Below are positions 27,143 to 35,365 of a DNA stretch of 64,000 nt, one piece after another. Position 1 is the first letter of the stretch; every line of letters begins with the position of its first letter. Under the pieces are notes generated by a model that saw only the letters and a list, made by a program, of their open reading frames with translations, was not told where the DNA came from and searched no databases. This DNA comes from an uncultured Bacteroidales bacterium (GTDB lineage Bacteria > Bacteroidota > Bacteroidia > Bacteroidales > UBA932): assembly GCA_944326265.1 (NCBI GenBank), contig CALVDE010000014.1:62001-126000 (forward strand), written 5' to 3'. The translations under genes were made by a program, and so were the position numbers.

Positions 27143-28915
27143 TTACGGGCGTGTCGGAGAGATGGATGTTAATATTTTCAATATGGACTTTGACAGCATC
27201 ATTCCCTGACCCAGTTTTGCAGCGGTCCTTGATCTGGAGACGGAGATGGATTGATTCTTCATCCTGGCCAGGACTTGCTGGGAGTTTCCTCTGAAGCCGC
27301 AAAGAATAAGTGCGATGTAGAATTTGTCAGTGTTGTTGATGCCGTACTGTTCTTCCAGATGCTCGAGGAACCCCGGGTACATCGATGATGCTATGCCGGT
27401 GACAGTGTTCTTGATGTTGTTTTTTGGGAAGTGTCTTTCGATACATTCGGAGATCTTGTTTCTGAATGTGGTGCAGTTCTCATAGGTATAGTAGGTATTT
27501 AGTGTCTCGTCTATGAAATTAAGGAGTACCTTGGATGTCTCAGTCAGCCGCATATTTGATTCTGCGTATCTGTTGCCGGCATCGTTCTGGCTCTGGAGTC
27601 TGTCTAGGCAGGTGGCGATGAGTGTCAGGTCCCCGGATATATCCTCATCATTACTCCCGGTTTCGTCGCCTGTGATTCTTCTGGCAAGGCGGCCTGATTT
27701 CTTGATCTCTGTACGCAGTGACCTGAGTTTGGATGTGATTCTCTGTACCGTCAGTCCGAGGATTGCAAGACAAGTTGTTATCGCCAGGATGACGAGGAGG
27801 TACATCTGTTTCTGATAGTCGTTCAGCAGTTTGTAGTACTGTATCTCGAAACTGTCTTCTGCATAGTCAAGATGTGTATTGTCTCTTGCCGTATTTATGC
27901 TGTCCTTTATATCCTTGCTGGCGCGGATGTTGTCATAGGCCTGTTTCCAGTCCTGTCTGTCTGCGGCGATGAGGGCGGCTATGTCGTGTTTCATCATTCT
28001 GGATATGTCATCGTGTACAGGAAATGTACCGGCAAGCGCCTCCGCTGAGTCGGACAGACCTAGTTTGATGTATGACTGGCAGGCGACGGAGGTCAGGTTC
28101 TGCAGGGTTATCAAGTCTATCCATCTGTCAAATTCTCTCAGTGTTTTGACCGCTGTACGGGTTGCGTGGCTGTAGTCTTTGTCATGAAGCAACAGGAAAT
28201 ATGCAAGCTGCTCCCGGGCATTGACCATAGATGCTGAGTCATTGAGGGCCGCCGCAAGGCTGTCTCCTTTTCTGAAAGACTCTTTCCACTGTTCTGTGGA
28301 ATCTGGCATCGGGAGCAGCATCCTGGAAAGTGTCAGGTATGCGACAGGAACTCTTTTTGTAGCCTGGCTTCTGTCGAAGCAGTCGGCGGCTGATCTGTAC
28401 CGGAAAACAGCGTTAGGTATGTTGGAGAAGCTCATCTGGTACAGTTCTCCGATTCGCGTGTGGAGCAGTCCGAGCTGTTCCAGGTCACCGGATTGTGCGA
28501 GCAGCGGCTCCGCTTTTTTGTATGACTCAAGTGCCGCTACGGCATCACCCTGCTCGAAGAGCACCGCCCCCTGCATGATGAGAGCCCTGGCGTAGAGGCT
28601 TCTGTCCCCGTGCTTTCTGAAGTATCTTGCTGCGTCAAATATTGCGGAGTCTCTTGCTACGGGTTCGTAGCACTTGTAGCGTGCCTCTGTCAGCAGCAGC
28701 GCGTACATGGCCCTTCCGCTCTTTCCGGGCCTGAAATCTTCCCTGTCCCGGATGCGCAGCAGCGTGTCAAGTGCGGTTTGGGGGTCGTGGTCCATGAGCG
28801 AGTCGGCGGCATCAAGGGCTGCTACGGTGCGTACGCGGTCCTGTGTGCGGCAAGAGAGCGTCAGGAGCGTGGCCGCGCACAGCAAGGCGATTATCGGGAG
28901 TGTGAGTCTTTTCAT
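27143..28915 (-). CDS. TPR lipoprotein with membrane helix and C-terminal HTH-like domain
   Basis: 590 residues. A lipoprotein-type signal (LLTLSC) is followed by TPR helices (about 30-350), a membrane helix near 370-390 (MYLLVILAITTCLAILGL), a coiled-coil linker and a C-terminal helical domain (YGINNTDKFYIALILCGFRG, then QSISVSRSRTAAKL) that resembles the LuxR/sigma-like HTH of the Bacteroidales TPR regulators. It is built like the two AraC hybrids here but with a different DNA-binding end. Probably an envelope sensor that acts on transcription; the signal and target genes are unknown. The barrel gene cluster downstream on the same strand is a candidate target. Confidence 0.8.
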   Translation of the reverse strand: MKRLTLPIIALLCAATLLTLSCRTQDRVRTVAALDAADSLMDHDPQTALDTLLRIRDREDFRPGKSGRAMYALLLTEARYKCYEPVARDSAIFDAARYFRKHGDRSLYARALIMQGAVLFEQGDAVAALESYKKAEPLLAQSGDLEQLGLLHTRIGELYQMSFSNIPNAVFRYRSAADCFDRSQATKRVPVAYLTLSRMLLPMPDSTEQWKESFRKGDSLAAALNDSASMVNAREQLAYFLLLHDKDYSHATRTAVKTLREFDRWIDLITLQNLTSVACQSYIKLGLSDSAEALAGTFPVHDDISRMMKHDIAALIAADRQDWKQAYDNIRASKDIKDSINTARDNTHLDYAEDSFEIQYYKLLNDYQKQMYLLVILAITTCLAILGLTVQRITSKLRSLRTEIKKSGRLARRITGDETGSNDEDISGDLTLIATCLDRLQSQNDAGNRYAESNMRLTETSKVLLNFIDETLNTYYTYENCTTFRNKISECIERHFPKNNIKNTVTGIASSMYPGFLEHLEEQYGINNTDKFYIALILCGFRGNSQQVLARMKNQSISVSRSRTAAKLGQGMMLSKSILKILTSISPTRP

Positions 28916-28953
28916 TCGGGGTCCGGTGTGTGGTTTCGGTGCGCTAATATAGC

Positions 28954-28989
28954 AAAAAAGGCGTGTCCGTCACCGACGGCGCACGCCTT
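28954..28989 (-). terminator. terminator of the EF-G paralogue, copy 2 of a repeated sequence
   Basis: The same hairpin as at 24788-24826 over 35 identical nucleotides and in the same orientation. On the minus strand it ends in six T, so it terminates the EF-G gene that stops at 29019. Confidence 0.8.
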
Positions 28990-29018
28990 CATTGCGGTTA
29001 AAGTATTAAGTAGGGGTG

Positions 29019-31172
29019 TTATTCGTCTTTGTCCTCTTCCTGGTAAGCCTTCAGCAGCTTCTCCTGCACATCCGCAGGCACCTGCTGGTACTCGGCCATC
29101 TCCATGGTGAAGGAAGCGCGGCCCGATGTCAGCGAGCTGAGGGTGGTGGAGTATTTGTAAAGCTCTGCCAGGGGTACGCGGGCCTTAAGCACCTCGAATC
29201 CCTTGACGCTGCTCATGCCCTCGATCATGGCCCTGCGGCCCTGGAGGTCGGACATCACGTCGCCCATGTACTCGCCGGGCACCATGATCTCGATGTTGCA
29301 GATAGGCTCCATGATCTTCGGACCGGCGTTGCGGAAAGCCTCCTTGAAGGCGTTGCGGGCTGCCAGCTTGAAGGAGATCTCGTTGGAGTCCACCGGGTGC
29401 ATCTTGCCGTCGTACACATAGACGCGGATGTCGCGGGCGTATGAGCCTGTCAGAGGACCTTCCTCCATCTTCTCCATGATACCCTTGAGGATGGCCGGCA
29501 TGAAGCGGGCGTCGATGGCACCGCCGACGATACAGTTGTAGAACTCGAGCTTGCCGCCCCAGTCCATGGTGTATTCTTCCTTGGACTTGATGTTGAGTAC
29601 CATCTCCCTGCCGTCCACTTTGAATTTGTTGTTCTGGGGTGCGCCTTCTACGTAGGGCTCCAGAAGCAGATGCACTTCACCGAACTGACCGGCGCCTCCG
29701 GACTGTTTCTTGTGGCGGTAGTTGGCCGCTGCGACCTTGGTGATGGTCTCGCGGTAGGAGATGCGGGGCGCCATGAACTCGATCTCCATCTTGTTGATGT
29801 TGTTGATCTGCCACTTGAGGATGTTGATGTGCTGCTCGCCCTGTCCGCTGAGGATGGTCTGCTTGAGCTCCTTGGCGTACTGTACGATGTAGGTGGGGTC
29901 TTCTGCAGCTGCCTTGTTGAGGATCTCGCCGAGCTTCTCCTCGTCCTTCTCGTCGACTGCCTTGATAGCCGTGCGGAACTTGGCCTGGGGATATACGATG
30001 GGGGCGAAGACTATCTCCTGTCCGGGTACGCATAGGGTCTGGTTGGACTTGACGCTCTTGAGCTTGACTGTGCAGCCTATGTCTCCGGCCACCATCTCGC
30101 TGACTTTCTCCCTCTTCTTGCCGGCTACGGCGAATATCTGGGAGATGCGTTCCTTGTTGCCGGTCTCGGGGTTGACCAGGTCCATGCCCTCGGTCAGCTT
30201 TCCGGACATTACCTTGAAGTAGGATACGTCGCCCAGGTGCTGCTCGAGTGCGTTCTTATAGATAAATATGGCTGTGGGTCCGTCGACGCTGCACGGTATG
30301 GACTTGCCGTCCTTGGTGGGCTCGTTGTCCTCTGCGGGCGAAGGCGCAACGTTGATCATGAATTCCATGAGCTTCTTGACACCGATGTCCTTTCTGGCGG
30401 ATACGCAGAAAGCAGGCATGATGGTGCCCTGGAGGAATCCGAGGTTGAGTCCTTTCTCTATCTCTTCACGGGAGAGCTCGCCTGCGTCGAAATATTTCTC
30501 CATCAGGGCCTCGTCGCTCTCAGCGGCCATCTCGGTGAGGGCTGCGAGCACTTCGTCTGCCTGTGCCTTGAGATTGTCGGGGATGTCGTGCTCCTCGCGT
30601 GTGCCGTTGTCGTCGGTGAAGGTGTACATCTTCATGGTGAGCACGTCGATGAAACCGTTGAATCCGGCTCCTACGGCTACGGGGAACTGCACGAGCACCA
30701 CTTTGTTGCCGAAGGCTTCCCTGAGGGAGTCGATGGTGCTCTCCCAGCTGGCTTTCTCGGCATCGAGCTGGTTGACGGCTACTACGAGCGGTTTTTTATA
30801 ATCTGATGCGTATCTTGCGAAGATTTCTGTTCCGACCTCAACACCCTGCTGCGCGTTGACTACGAGGATTCCGGAGTCACATACCTTGAAGGCCGATATC
30901 ACTCCGCCGATGAAGTCGTCGGCACCCGGAGTGTCCATTATGTTGAGCTTGTTGTCCATGAACTCCGTGTAGAGCGGTGTGGAGTAGATGGAGCGCTGGT
31001 TGATCTGTTCGATCTCCGTGTTGTCACTGATTGTGTTCTTGGCTTCTACGCTTCCTCTGCGGTCGATGACCTTGCCTTCGAACATCATTGCTTCCGACAG
31101 CGTGGTCTTACCGGATTTAGAGCTTCCCAGAAGTACGACATTTCTGATGTTTCCGGTCTGGTAGGTTTTCAT
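29019..31172 (-). CDS. elongation factor G paralogue (EF-G2 type) lacking the catalytic histidine
   Basis: 717 residues with all five EF-G domains. P loop GSSKSGKT (16-23) is intact. The switch II motif, DTPGH in GTP-hydrolysing translation factors, reads DTPGA here (Ala84), the normal RGITI segment is QRSIY, and the G4 motif NKxD is NQLD. Loss of the histidine predicts little or no GTP hydrolysis. Bacteroides carry an EF-G paralogue (EF-G2), known from work in B. thetaiotaomicron, that supports translocation without GTP hydrolysis under starvation; this looks like its orthologue. Canonical lepA at 35366 keeps DTPGH. It is monocistronic, with its own promoter and terminator. Confidence 0.92.
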   Translation of the reverse strand: MKTYQTGNIRNVVLLGSSKSGKTTLSEAMMFEGKVIDRRGSVEAKNTISDNTEIEQINQRSIYSTPLYTEFMDNKLNIMDTPGADDFIGGVISAFKVCDSGILVVNAQQGVEVGTEIFARYASDYKKPLVVAVNQLDAEKASWESTIDSLREAFGNKVVLVQFPVAVGAGFNGFIDVLTMKMYTFTDDNGTREEHDIPDNLKAQADEVLAALTEMAAESDEALMEKYFDAGELSREEIEKGLNLGFLQGTIMPAFCVSARKDIGVKKLMEFMINVAPSPAEDNEPTKDGKSIPCSVDGPTAIFIYKNALEQHLGDVSYFKVMSGKLTEGMDLVNPETGNKERISQIFAVAGKKREKVSEMVAGDIGCTVKLKSVKSNQTLCVPGQEIVFAPIVYPQAKFRTAIKAVDEKDEEKLGEILNKAAAEDPTYIVQYAKELKQTILSGQGEQHINILKWQINNINKMEIEFMAPRISYRETITKVAAANYRHKKQSGGAGQFGEVHLLLEPYVEGAPQNNKFKVDGREMVLNIKSKEEYTMDWGGKLEFYNCIVGGAIDARFMPAILKGIMEKMEEGPLTGSYARDIRVYVYDGKMHPVDSNEISFKLAARNAFKEAFRNAGPKIMEPICNIEIMVPGEYMGDVMSDLQGRRAMIEGMSSVKGFEVLKARVPLAELYKYSTTLSSLTSGRASFTMEMAEYQQVPADVQEKLLKAYQEEDKDE

Positions 31173-31221
31173 TTTATCAAAAGATTAATTATTAGTAGTT
31201 AGTAAATTTGTCAAAGTCTCA

Positions 31222-31253
31222 CAAATTTAGAAAATCCGTAAGACAAATGCAAA
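31222..31253 (-). promoter_or_regulatory. promoter of the EF-G paralogue
   Basis: On the minus strand: -33 TTTG (31253-31250), exactly 20 bp, then -7 TAAATTTG (31229-31222). The leader is about 45 nt. Confidence 0.75.
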
Positions 31254-31264
31254 AATACTGTCAC

Positions 31265-31918
31265 CTAATTGCAAAAAAGACCGTCCCTCATTTCGAGCAT
31301 TCTGTCCGACATGGCGGCCAGGTCGCGGTCGTGCGTGACGATGACCACAGTCTGTCCGAACCGGTCCCGCAAATCGAAGAAAAGCTTGTGTATGTCCTTT
31401 TTGGTGCGGCTGTCCAGATTGCCGGACGGCTCGTCGGCGAAGATCACCGAGGGATTGTTGATGACGGCGCGAGCGATGGCCACTCTCTGCTGTTCTCCGC
31501 CAGACAGCTCCGAGGGCTTGTGCCCTGTCCTGGCTCCGAGCCCAAGGTCCGAAAGCAGCTCCGTGGCGCGTTTCCTGGCTTCGGCAGAATTCTTGCGGGC
31601 TATGAGAGCCGGAATCATCACGTTCTCGAGGGCGGTGAATTCCGGAAGCAGATGGTGGAACTGGAAGACGAAGCCTATCCTCCGGTTGCGGAAGTCAGCC
31701 AGGGCATCCGGAGAGAGCGAGAATATGTCGGTGCCGTCGATGAGCACCTTGCCTGTGTCGGGCCAGGAAAGCGAGCCGAGGATCTGAAGAAGGGTGGACT
31801 TGCCGGCTCCGCTGGCACCCACGATGGATATCACTTCTCTGTCCGAGGCACTGAAGTCAATGCCGCGAAGCACTTTCACGCTTCCGTAGCTCTTGGTTAT
31901 TCCTGCCGCTTCTATCAT
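31265..31918 (-). CDS. ABC transporter ATP-binding protein, LolD/MacB type, without permease
   Basis: 217 residues from ATG 31918 ([17 protein letters not shown]), which overlaps the stop of the preceding gene by 3 bases (ATGA). Walker A is GASGAGKS, the signature [14 protein letters not shown] and Walker [13 protein letters not shown]. The sequence is of the LolD/MacB class that extracts lipoproteins or drives mechanotransmission. No permease gene is next to it, so it may serve a permease elsewhere. It is the last gene of the transketolase/ECF operon. Confidence 0.92.
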   Translation of the reverse strand: MIEAAGITKSYGSVKVLRGIDFSASDREVISIVGASGAGKSTLLQILGSLSWPDTGKVLIDGTDIFSLSPDALADFRNRRIGFVFQFHHLLPEFTALENVMIPALIARKNSAEARKRATELLSDLGLGARTGHKPSELSGGEQQRVAIARAVINNPSVIFADEPSGNLDSRTKKDIHKLFFDLRDRFGQTVVIVTHDRDLAAMSDRMLEMRDGLFCN

Positions 31919-32436
31919 GGCTTTCTGTTGTGCTCTGGGTCGTGTCCGGACTCCGGCTTTTTCCACATCTTGATCATCTTGGCGCGGAAGTCCTCCTCTG
32001 CGATGTACATGCGGGCCACTTTGTCCACCGGGAGTATCTTGAGAAACTCGTCCAGGTAGAGCCTTTCGAGCTCGTCATCCCTGACGCAGTCTTCCGTGTA
32101 CTTGATGAGAAGCCGTTTCATCTCGACTTCGGACCAGGAACTTTTGGAGGAAAGCTCCTTGATGGCCTTGAAGTTGTCGCGTGTTGTCCTGCGCGCGTCG
32201 CACAATGCCTTGTGATACTCGTTGTACACCGGCCAGAACTTTGCGGCCTCTTCGGGAGTAAGTTCCATCCGTGTGGTGAAAAATGCTATCTTGGCGCTTT
32301 CGAGCTGTTCCATGTTCTTGGGGTCCGGAGGGGCGGGACGGTCGCTGCCGTGCGCCGCTTTGGGCTGCGCCGATGCGGTAAGCGACATAATAAGTGCCCC
32401 GGCAAGGACCAGGATGATTGTCTTGGGATGTGTCAT
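31915..32436 (-). CDS. Spy/CpxP-like periplasmic protein
   Basis: 173 residues with a signal peptide (cleavage near TASAQPK). The mature part is helical; [20 protein letters not shown] resembles the LTxxQ helix of Spy/CpxP and periplasmic metal-sensor proteins, and charged helices and a Lys/His-rich tail follow. In ECF operons of Bacteroidetes such proteins often lie next to the anti-sigma factor. It is separated by 9 bp from the putative anti-sigma gene and overlaps the ABC ATPase gene. Probable role: chaperone or stress sensor in the envelope. Confidence 0.75.
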   Translation of the reverse strand: MTHPKTIILVLAGALIMSLTASAQPKAAHGSDRPAPPDPKNMEQLESAKIAFFTTRMELTPEEAAKFWPVYNEYHKALCDARRTTRDNFKAIKELSSKSSWSEVEMKRLLIKYTEDCVRDDELERLYLDEFLKILPVDKVARMYIAEEDFRAKMIKMWKKPESGHDPEHNRKP

Positions 32437-32445
32437 GGTGTTCAG

Positions 32446-32880
32446 TTATTTTAGTTCAAGGTATTCAATCAGTTCGTCCTCTGTGAGGGAGGACTCGATC
32501 TCTTCGGAGATGTCTTCGTCGATGGTCACGGTGTTCTCCAGGGAGGAGTTGAAGGCTGTCTCCACATCTATCTCGTCCGAATAGGAGTAGATGAAGCTGC
32601 TCTCAAGCCAGCCTTCTTCGATCATGGCCATTATCGGGTCGCCGGACTCCACGGGATCGGTGTAGAGCAGGCCGGTCACTTTCGATACGATGTACCCGAA
32701 TCCCGCGATGATTCCGAACATCAGCGCGAGCATCAGGGCGGGCTTTACTCTCATGACGAGGAGAGCGGTGCCCCGGAGCGGTGCGTGAATCCTTCCGTGC
32801 AGTCTGTCCTCAAGGCTTCTGAAATAGCCTTCAGGGACTGTAAAAGGATACTTGTCAGGTCTGTTTGCCGTATCGTTCAT
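32446..32880 (-). CDS. putative anti-sigma factor, single-pass membrane protein
   Basis: 144 residues. The N-terminal 55 residues are cytoplasmic-looking (PFTVPEGYFRSLEDRLHGRI). One membrane helix follows (VKPALMLALMFGIIAGFGYI), then an acidic extracytoplasmic tail (DEIDVETAF, EDISEEIESSLTEDELIEYL). Position directly after the ECF sigma gene (30 bp) and topology fit an anti-sigma factor, but there is no clear zinc-binding ASD motif. Confidence 0.6.
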   Translation of the reverse strand: MNDTANRPDKYPFTVPEGYFRSLEDRLHGRIHAPLRGTALLVMRVKPALMLALMFGIIAGFGYIVSKVTGLLYTDPVESGDPIMAMIEEGWLESSFIYSYSDEIDVETAFNSSLENTVTIDEDISEEIESSLTEDELIEYLELK

Positions 32881-32910
32881 GCTTATTAGACATTTGGCCG
32901 GGCTATAGGA

Positions 32911-33456
32911 TTAATCTTCAGTGTCCAAAATTTGACGCAGCTTCGTGTGGGCCTGATGGTACGAAGCCTTTACGGCTCCGACGGTCCTGTTGACGATGGC
33001 CGCTATTTCCGTGAATTTCAGCTCGTCGAAATAGCGCATGGTGAATATCATCTTCTGCCTGGGGGGAAGCTGTGCTATGGCGCGGTACAGCCTCCGTGTG
33101 ATCTCGTCTCCGGTAAATCCCTGTTCTTCTGTCAGTCTGAGACATGCGGCCCTTTCCTGTCCGTTGAAGGGCAGCATGGTCCTGAGACGCTTGCTGCGGA
33201 GGTAGTTGATGGTCTCGTTGGTGGCTATTCTGTACAGCCATGTATAAAGCCTGGAATCCTCCCTGAATCCGGGCAGGTATTTCCAGGCTTTTATAAAGGT
33301 GTTCTGCAGCAGATCGTCGGTGTCGTCGTGATCGATCACCGCTCTGCGGATGTGCCAGTACAGACGTTCGGAATATTTGCGCACCAGCAGATTGAAGGCG
33401 TAGTCCTCGCGTCCTTCCTCACGCAGTGCGTCCAATATCTCCCTGTCGTCTGTCAT
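32911..33456 (-). CDS. ECF RNA polymerase sigma factor
   Basis: 181 residues. Region 2 (about 20-90) has DDLLQNTFIKAWKYLPGF and TWLYRIATNETINYL; region 4 (about 120-180) has LPPRQKMIFTMRYFDELKFT, EIAAIVNRTVGAVKASYHQA and the final HTKLRQIL. The gene abuts the stop codon of the transketolase C subunit with no gap, and the putative anti-sigma gene follows 30 bp later. It is either co-transcribed with transketolase or driven from a promoter inside that gene. The regulon is unknown. Confidence 0.92.
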   Translation of the reverse strand: MTDDREILDALREEGREDYAFNLLVRKYSERLYWHIRRAVIDHDDTDDLLQNTFIKAWKYLPGFREDSRLYTWLYRIATNETINYLRSKRLRTMLPFNGQERAACLRLTEEQGFTGDEITRRLYRAIAQLPPRQKMIFTMRYFDELKFTEIAAIVNRTVGAVKASYHQAHTKLRQILDTED

Positions 33457-34413
33457 CTATTTTCTGGCTATGGCTTTAAGAGCGGCCCTGACGATATGCG
33501 CGCTGTCCAGGCCGTAGTGCTCCATCAGGCCGGCAGGGGTGCCGCTCTGGCCGAAGAGGTCGTCTACGGCCACGAACTCCATGGGGCAGGGGCTGGTGCG
33601 GATCAGGACTCCGGCAATCAGCTCGCCCAGTCCGCCGGCTATCAGGTGCTCCTCTGCCGTCACTACCGCTCCGGTCTTGGCTGCGGATGCGAGCACGGCC
33701 TCTCTGTCCAGCGGCTTGATGGTATGTATGTCGATGACTTCTGCGGAGATTCCCTGCTTCTCCAGTTCCTCGGCTGCCAGGAGGGACTCCCATACCAGGT
33801 GTCCTGTGGCAAATATGGAGACATCGTGTCCTTCCACCAGGCGCAGGGCCTTGCCTATCTCGAATGTCTGGTTCTCAGGGGTGAAATTGGGTACTGAAGG
33901 GCGGCCGAAACGCAGGTACACCGGGCCATCGTACTTTGCGGCGGCTATCGTGGCGGCCTTGGTCTGATTGTAGTCGCAGGGATTGATGACTGTCATTCGG
34001 GGCAGCATCCTCATCATGCCGATGTCCTCCATTACCTGATGGGTGGCTCCGTCCTCGCCGAGCGTGATGCCGGCGTGGGATGCCGCTATCTTGACGTTGG
34101 TGTCCGCGTAGCAGACGCACTGGCGGATCTGGTCATAAACCCTGGATGTTACGAAATTGGCGAATGATCCGGCGAAAGGTATCCTGCCGTTGAGGGCCAG
34201 TCCGGCAGCCACGTCTATCATGTCCGCCTCGGCGATGCCGCACTGGAAGAAGCGGTCCGGATTCTCTTTTGCGAACTGATCCATCTTGAGGGAGCCTGTG
34301 AGGTCGGCGCAGAGTCCTATGACCCGGTCATCCTCTCTGCCCAGCTCGGCCAGCCCGGCGCCGAAGCCCGAGCGTGTGTCCTTATTGCCTGTGTTTATAA
34401 ATTTTTCCATCAT
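33457..34413 (-). CDS. transketolase, C-terminal subunit
   Basis: 318 residues. Split transketolases encode the pyrimidine-binding and C-terminal domains here. Motifs include LTGSLKMDQFAKENPDRFFQ, CGIAEADMIDVAAGLAL and HAGITLGEDGATHQVMEDI. It works with the N-terminal subunit 9 bp upstream to transfer two-carbon units in the pentose phosphate pathway. An alternative start 3 bp later (MEKF) is possible. Its stop directly touches the start of the ECF sigma gene. Confidence 0.95.
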   Translation of the reverse strand: MMEKFINTGNKDTRSGFGAGLAELGREDDRVIGLCADLTGSLKMDQFAKENPDRFFQCGIAEADMIDVAAGLALNGRIPFAGSFANFVTSRVYDQIRQCVCYADTNVKIAASHAGITLGEDGATHQVMEDIGMMRMLPRMTVINPCDYNQTKAATIAAAKYDGPVYLRFGRPSVPNFTPENQTFEIGKALRLVEGHDVSIFATGHLVWESLLAAEELEKQGISAEVIDIHTIKPLDREAVLASAAKTGAVVTAEEHLIAGGLGELIAGVLIRTSPCPMEFVAVDDLFGQSGTPAGLMEHYGLDSAHIVRAALKAIARK

Positions 34414-34422
34414 ACTAATTCC

Positions 34423-35268
34423 TTAAAAATCACCGAGAGTTTCTTTGATCTGTGCCATGGCTTCCTGACACTGTTCAGCCGAAGGGGCCTTGCCGTGCCA
34501 TTTGCAGGTGCCTTCCATGAAGTCCACGCCCTTGCCCATGACGGTCTTGAAGAGAATCATTACCGGCTTGCCGTGGCCGCTGAGGCCGTGAGCCTTGTCA
34601 AAGGCATCGAGGACGGCCTGCATGTCGTGGCCGTCAGCAGTGAAGCATTCCCATCCGAAAGCTTTCCACTTGGTCTCCAGGTCGCCAAGTCCGATGACCG
34701 ATTCCACCGTGCCGTCTATCTGCTGGTGGTTCCAGTCTGTCATGGCGATGAGGTTGTCGATCCGGTGGTGGGCGGCGAACATGGCGGCCTCCCAGATCTG
34801 TCCTTCCTCGCTCTCTCCGTCGCCGCAGAGGACATAGACCTTGCGGTCATCCTTGTCCAGCTTCTTTCCGAGGGCTGCTCCGCAGGCTACGGACAGGCCC
34901 TGTCCGAGAGAACCTGAGGGCATGTACACTCCGGGCAGGCCGTGGTCGGTGGATGGATGTCCCTGGAGCCTGGAACCGAAATGGCGGAAAGTGGCCAGCT
35001 CTTTCACCGGGAAATATCCGCTTCTGGCCAGGACGCTGTAGAACAGGGGGGACAGATGTCCTGCGGAAAGCAGGAACATATCGTTGCCTTTGCCGCTGCG
35101 GTCCCAGTGCTCCGGGCTGTGTTTCATGATTTTGAAAAACAGGGCCGTGATGAAATCAGTGCTGCTCAAGGAGCCGCCGGGATGCCCTGACCCGGCCTGA
35201 GTAACCATTCTCACAATGTCCCTTCTGACCTGGGACGCTGTCTGAGTCAGTCTTTCGATATCTGTCAT
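34423..35268 (-). CDS. transketolase, N-terminal (TPP-binding) subunit
   Basis: 281 residues. It binds thiamine diphosphate: GDGESEEGQIWEAAMFAAHH matches the GDG...N(Q) cofactor motif, and GSLSSTDFITALFFKIMKHS and GVYMPSGSLGQGLSVACGAA are typical transketolase segments. It forms the enzyme with the C-terminal subunit. First gene of the six-gene - strand operon; it is divergent from lepA, with 97 bp between the start codons. Confidence 0.95.
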   Translation of the reverse strand: MTDIERLTQTASQVRRDIVRMVTQAGSGHPGGSLSSTDFITALFFKIMKHSPEHWDRSGKGNDMFLLSAGHLSPLFYSVLARSGYFPVKELATFRHFGSRLQGHPSTDHGLPGVYMPSGSLGQGLSVACGAALGKKLDKDDRKVYVLCGDGESEEGQIWEAAMFAAHHRIDNLIAMTDWNHQQIDGTVESVIGLGDLETKWKAFGWECFTADGHDMQAVLDAFDKAHGLSGHGKPVMILFKTVMGKGVDFMEGTCKWHGKAPSAEQCQEAMAQIKETLGDF

Positions 35269-35329
35269 ATCAGTTAAAAATGTTTATTGCGCTAAGATAG
35301 TATGAATTTTATAAACTGTGAAAATAATG

Positions 35330-35337
35330 TATCTTTG
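35330..35337 (+). promoter_or_regulatory. -7 element of lepA
   Basis: TATCTTTG fits TAnnTTTG, 28 bp before the lepA start codon. Confidence 0.6.
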
Positions 35338-35365
35338 CACCATATTTGCATGAAAGTACAGTGAG

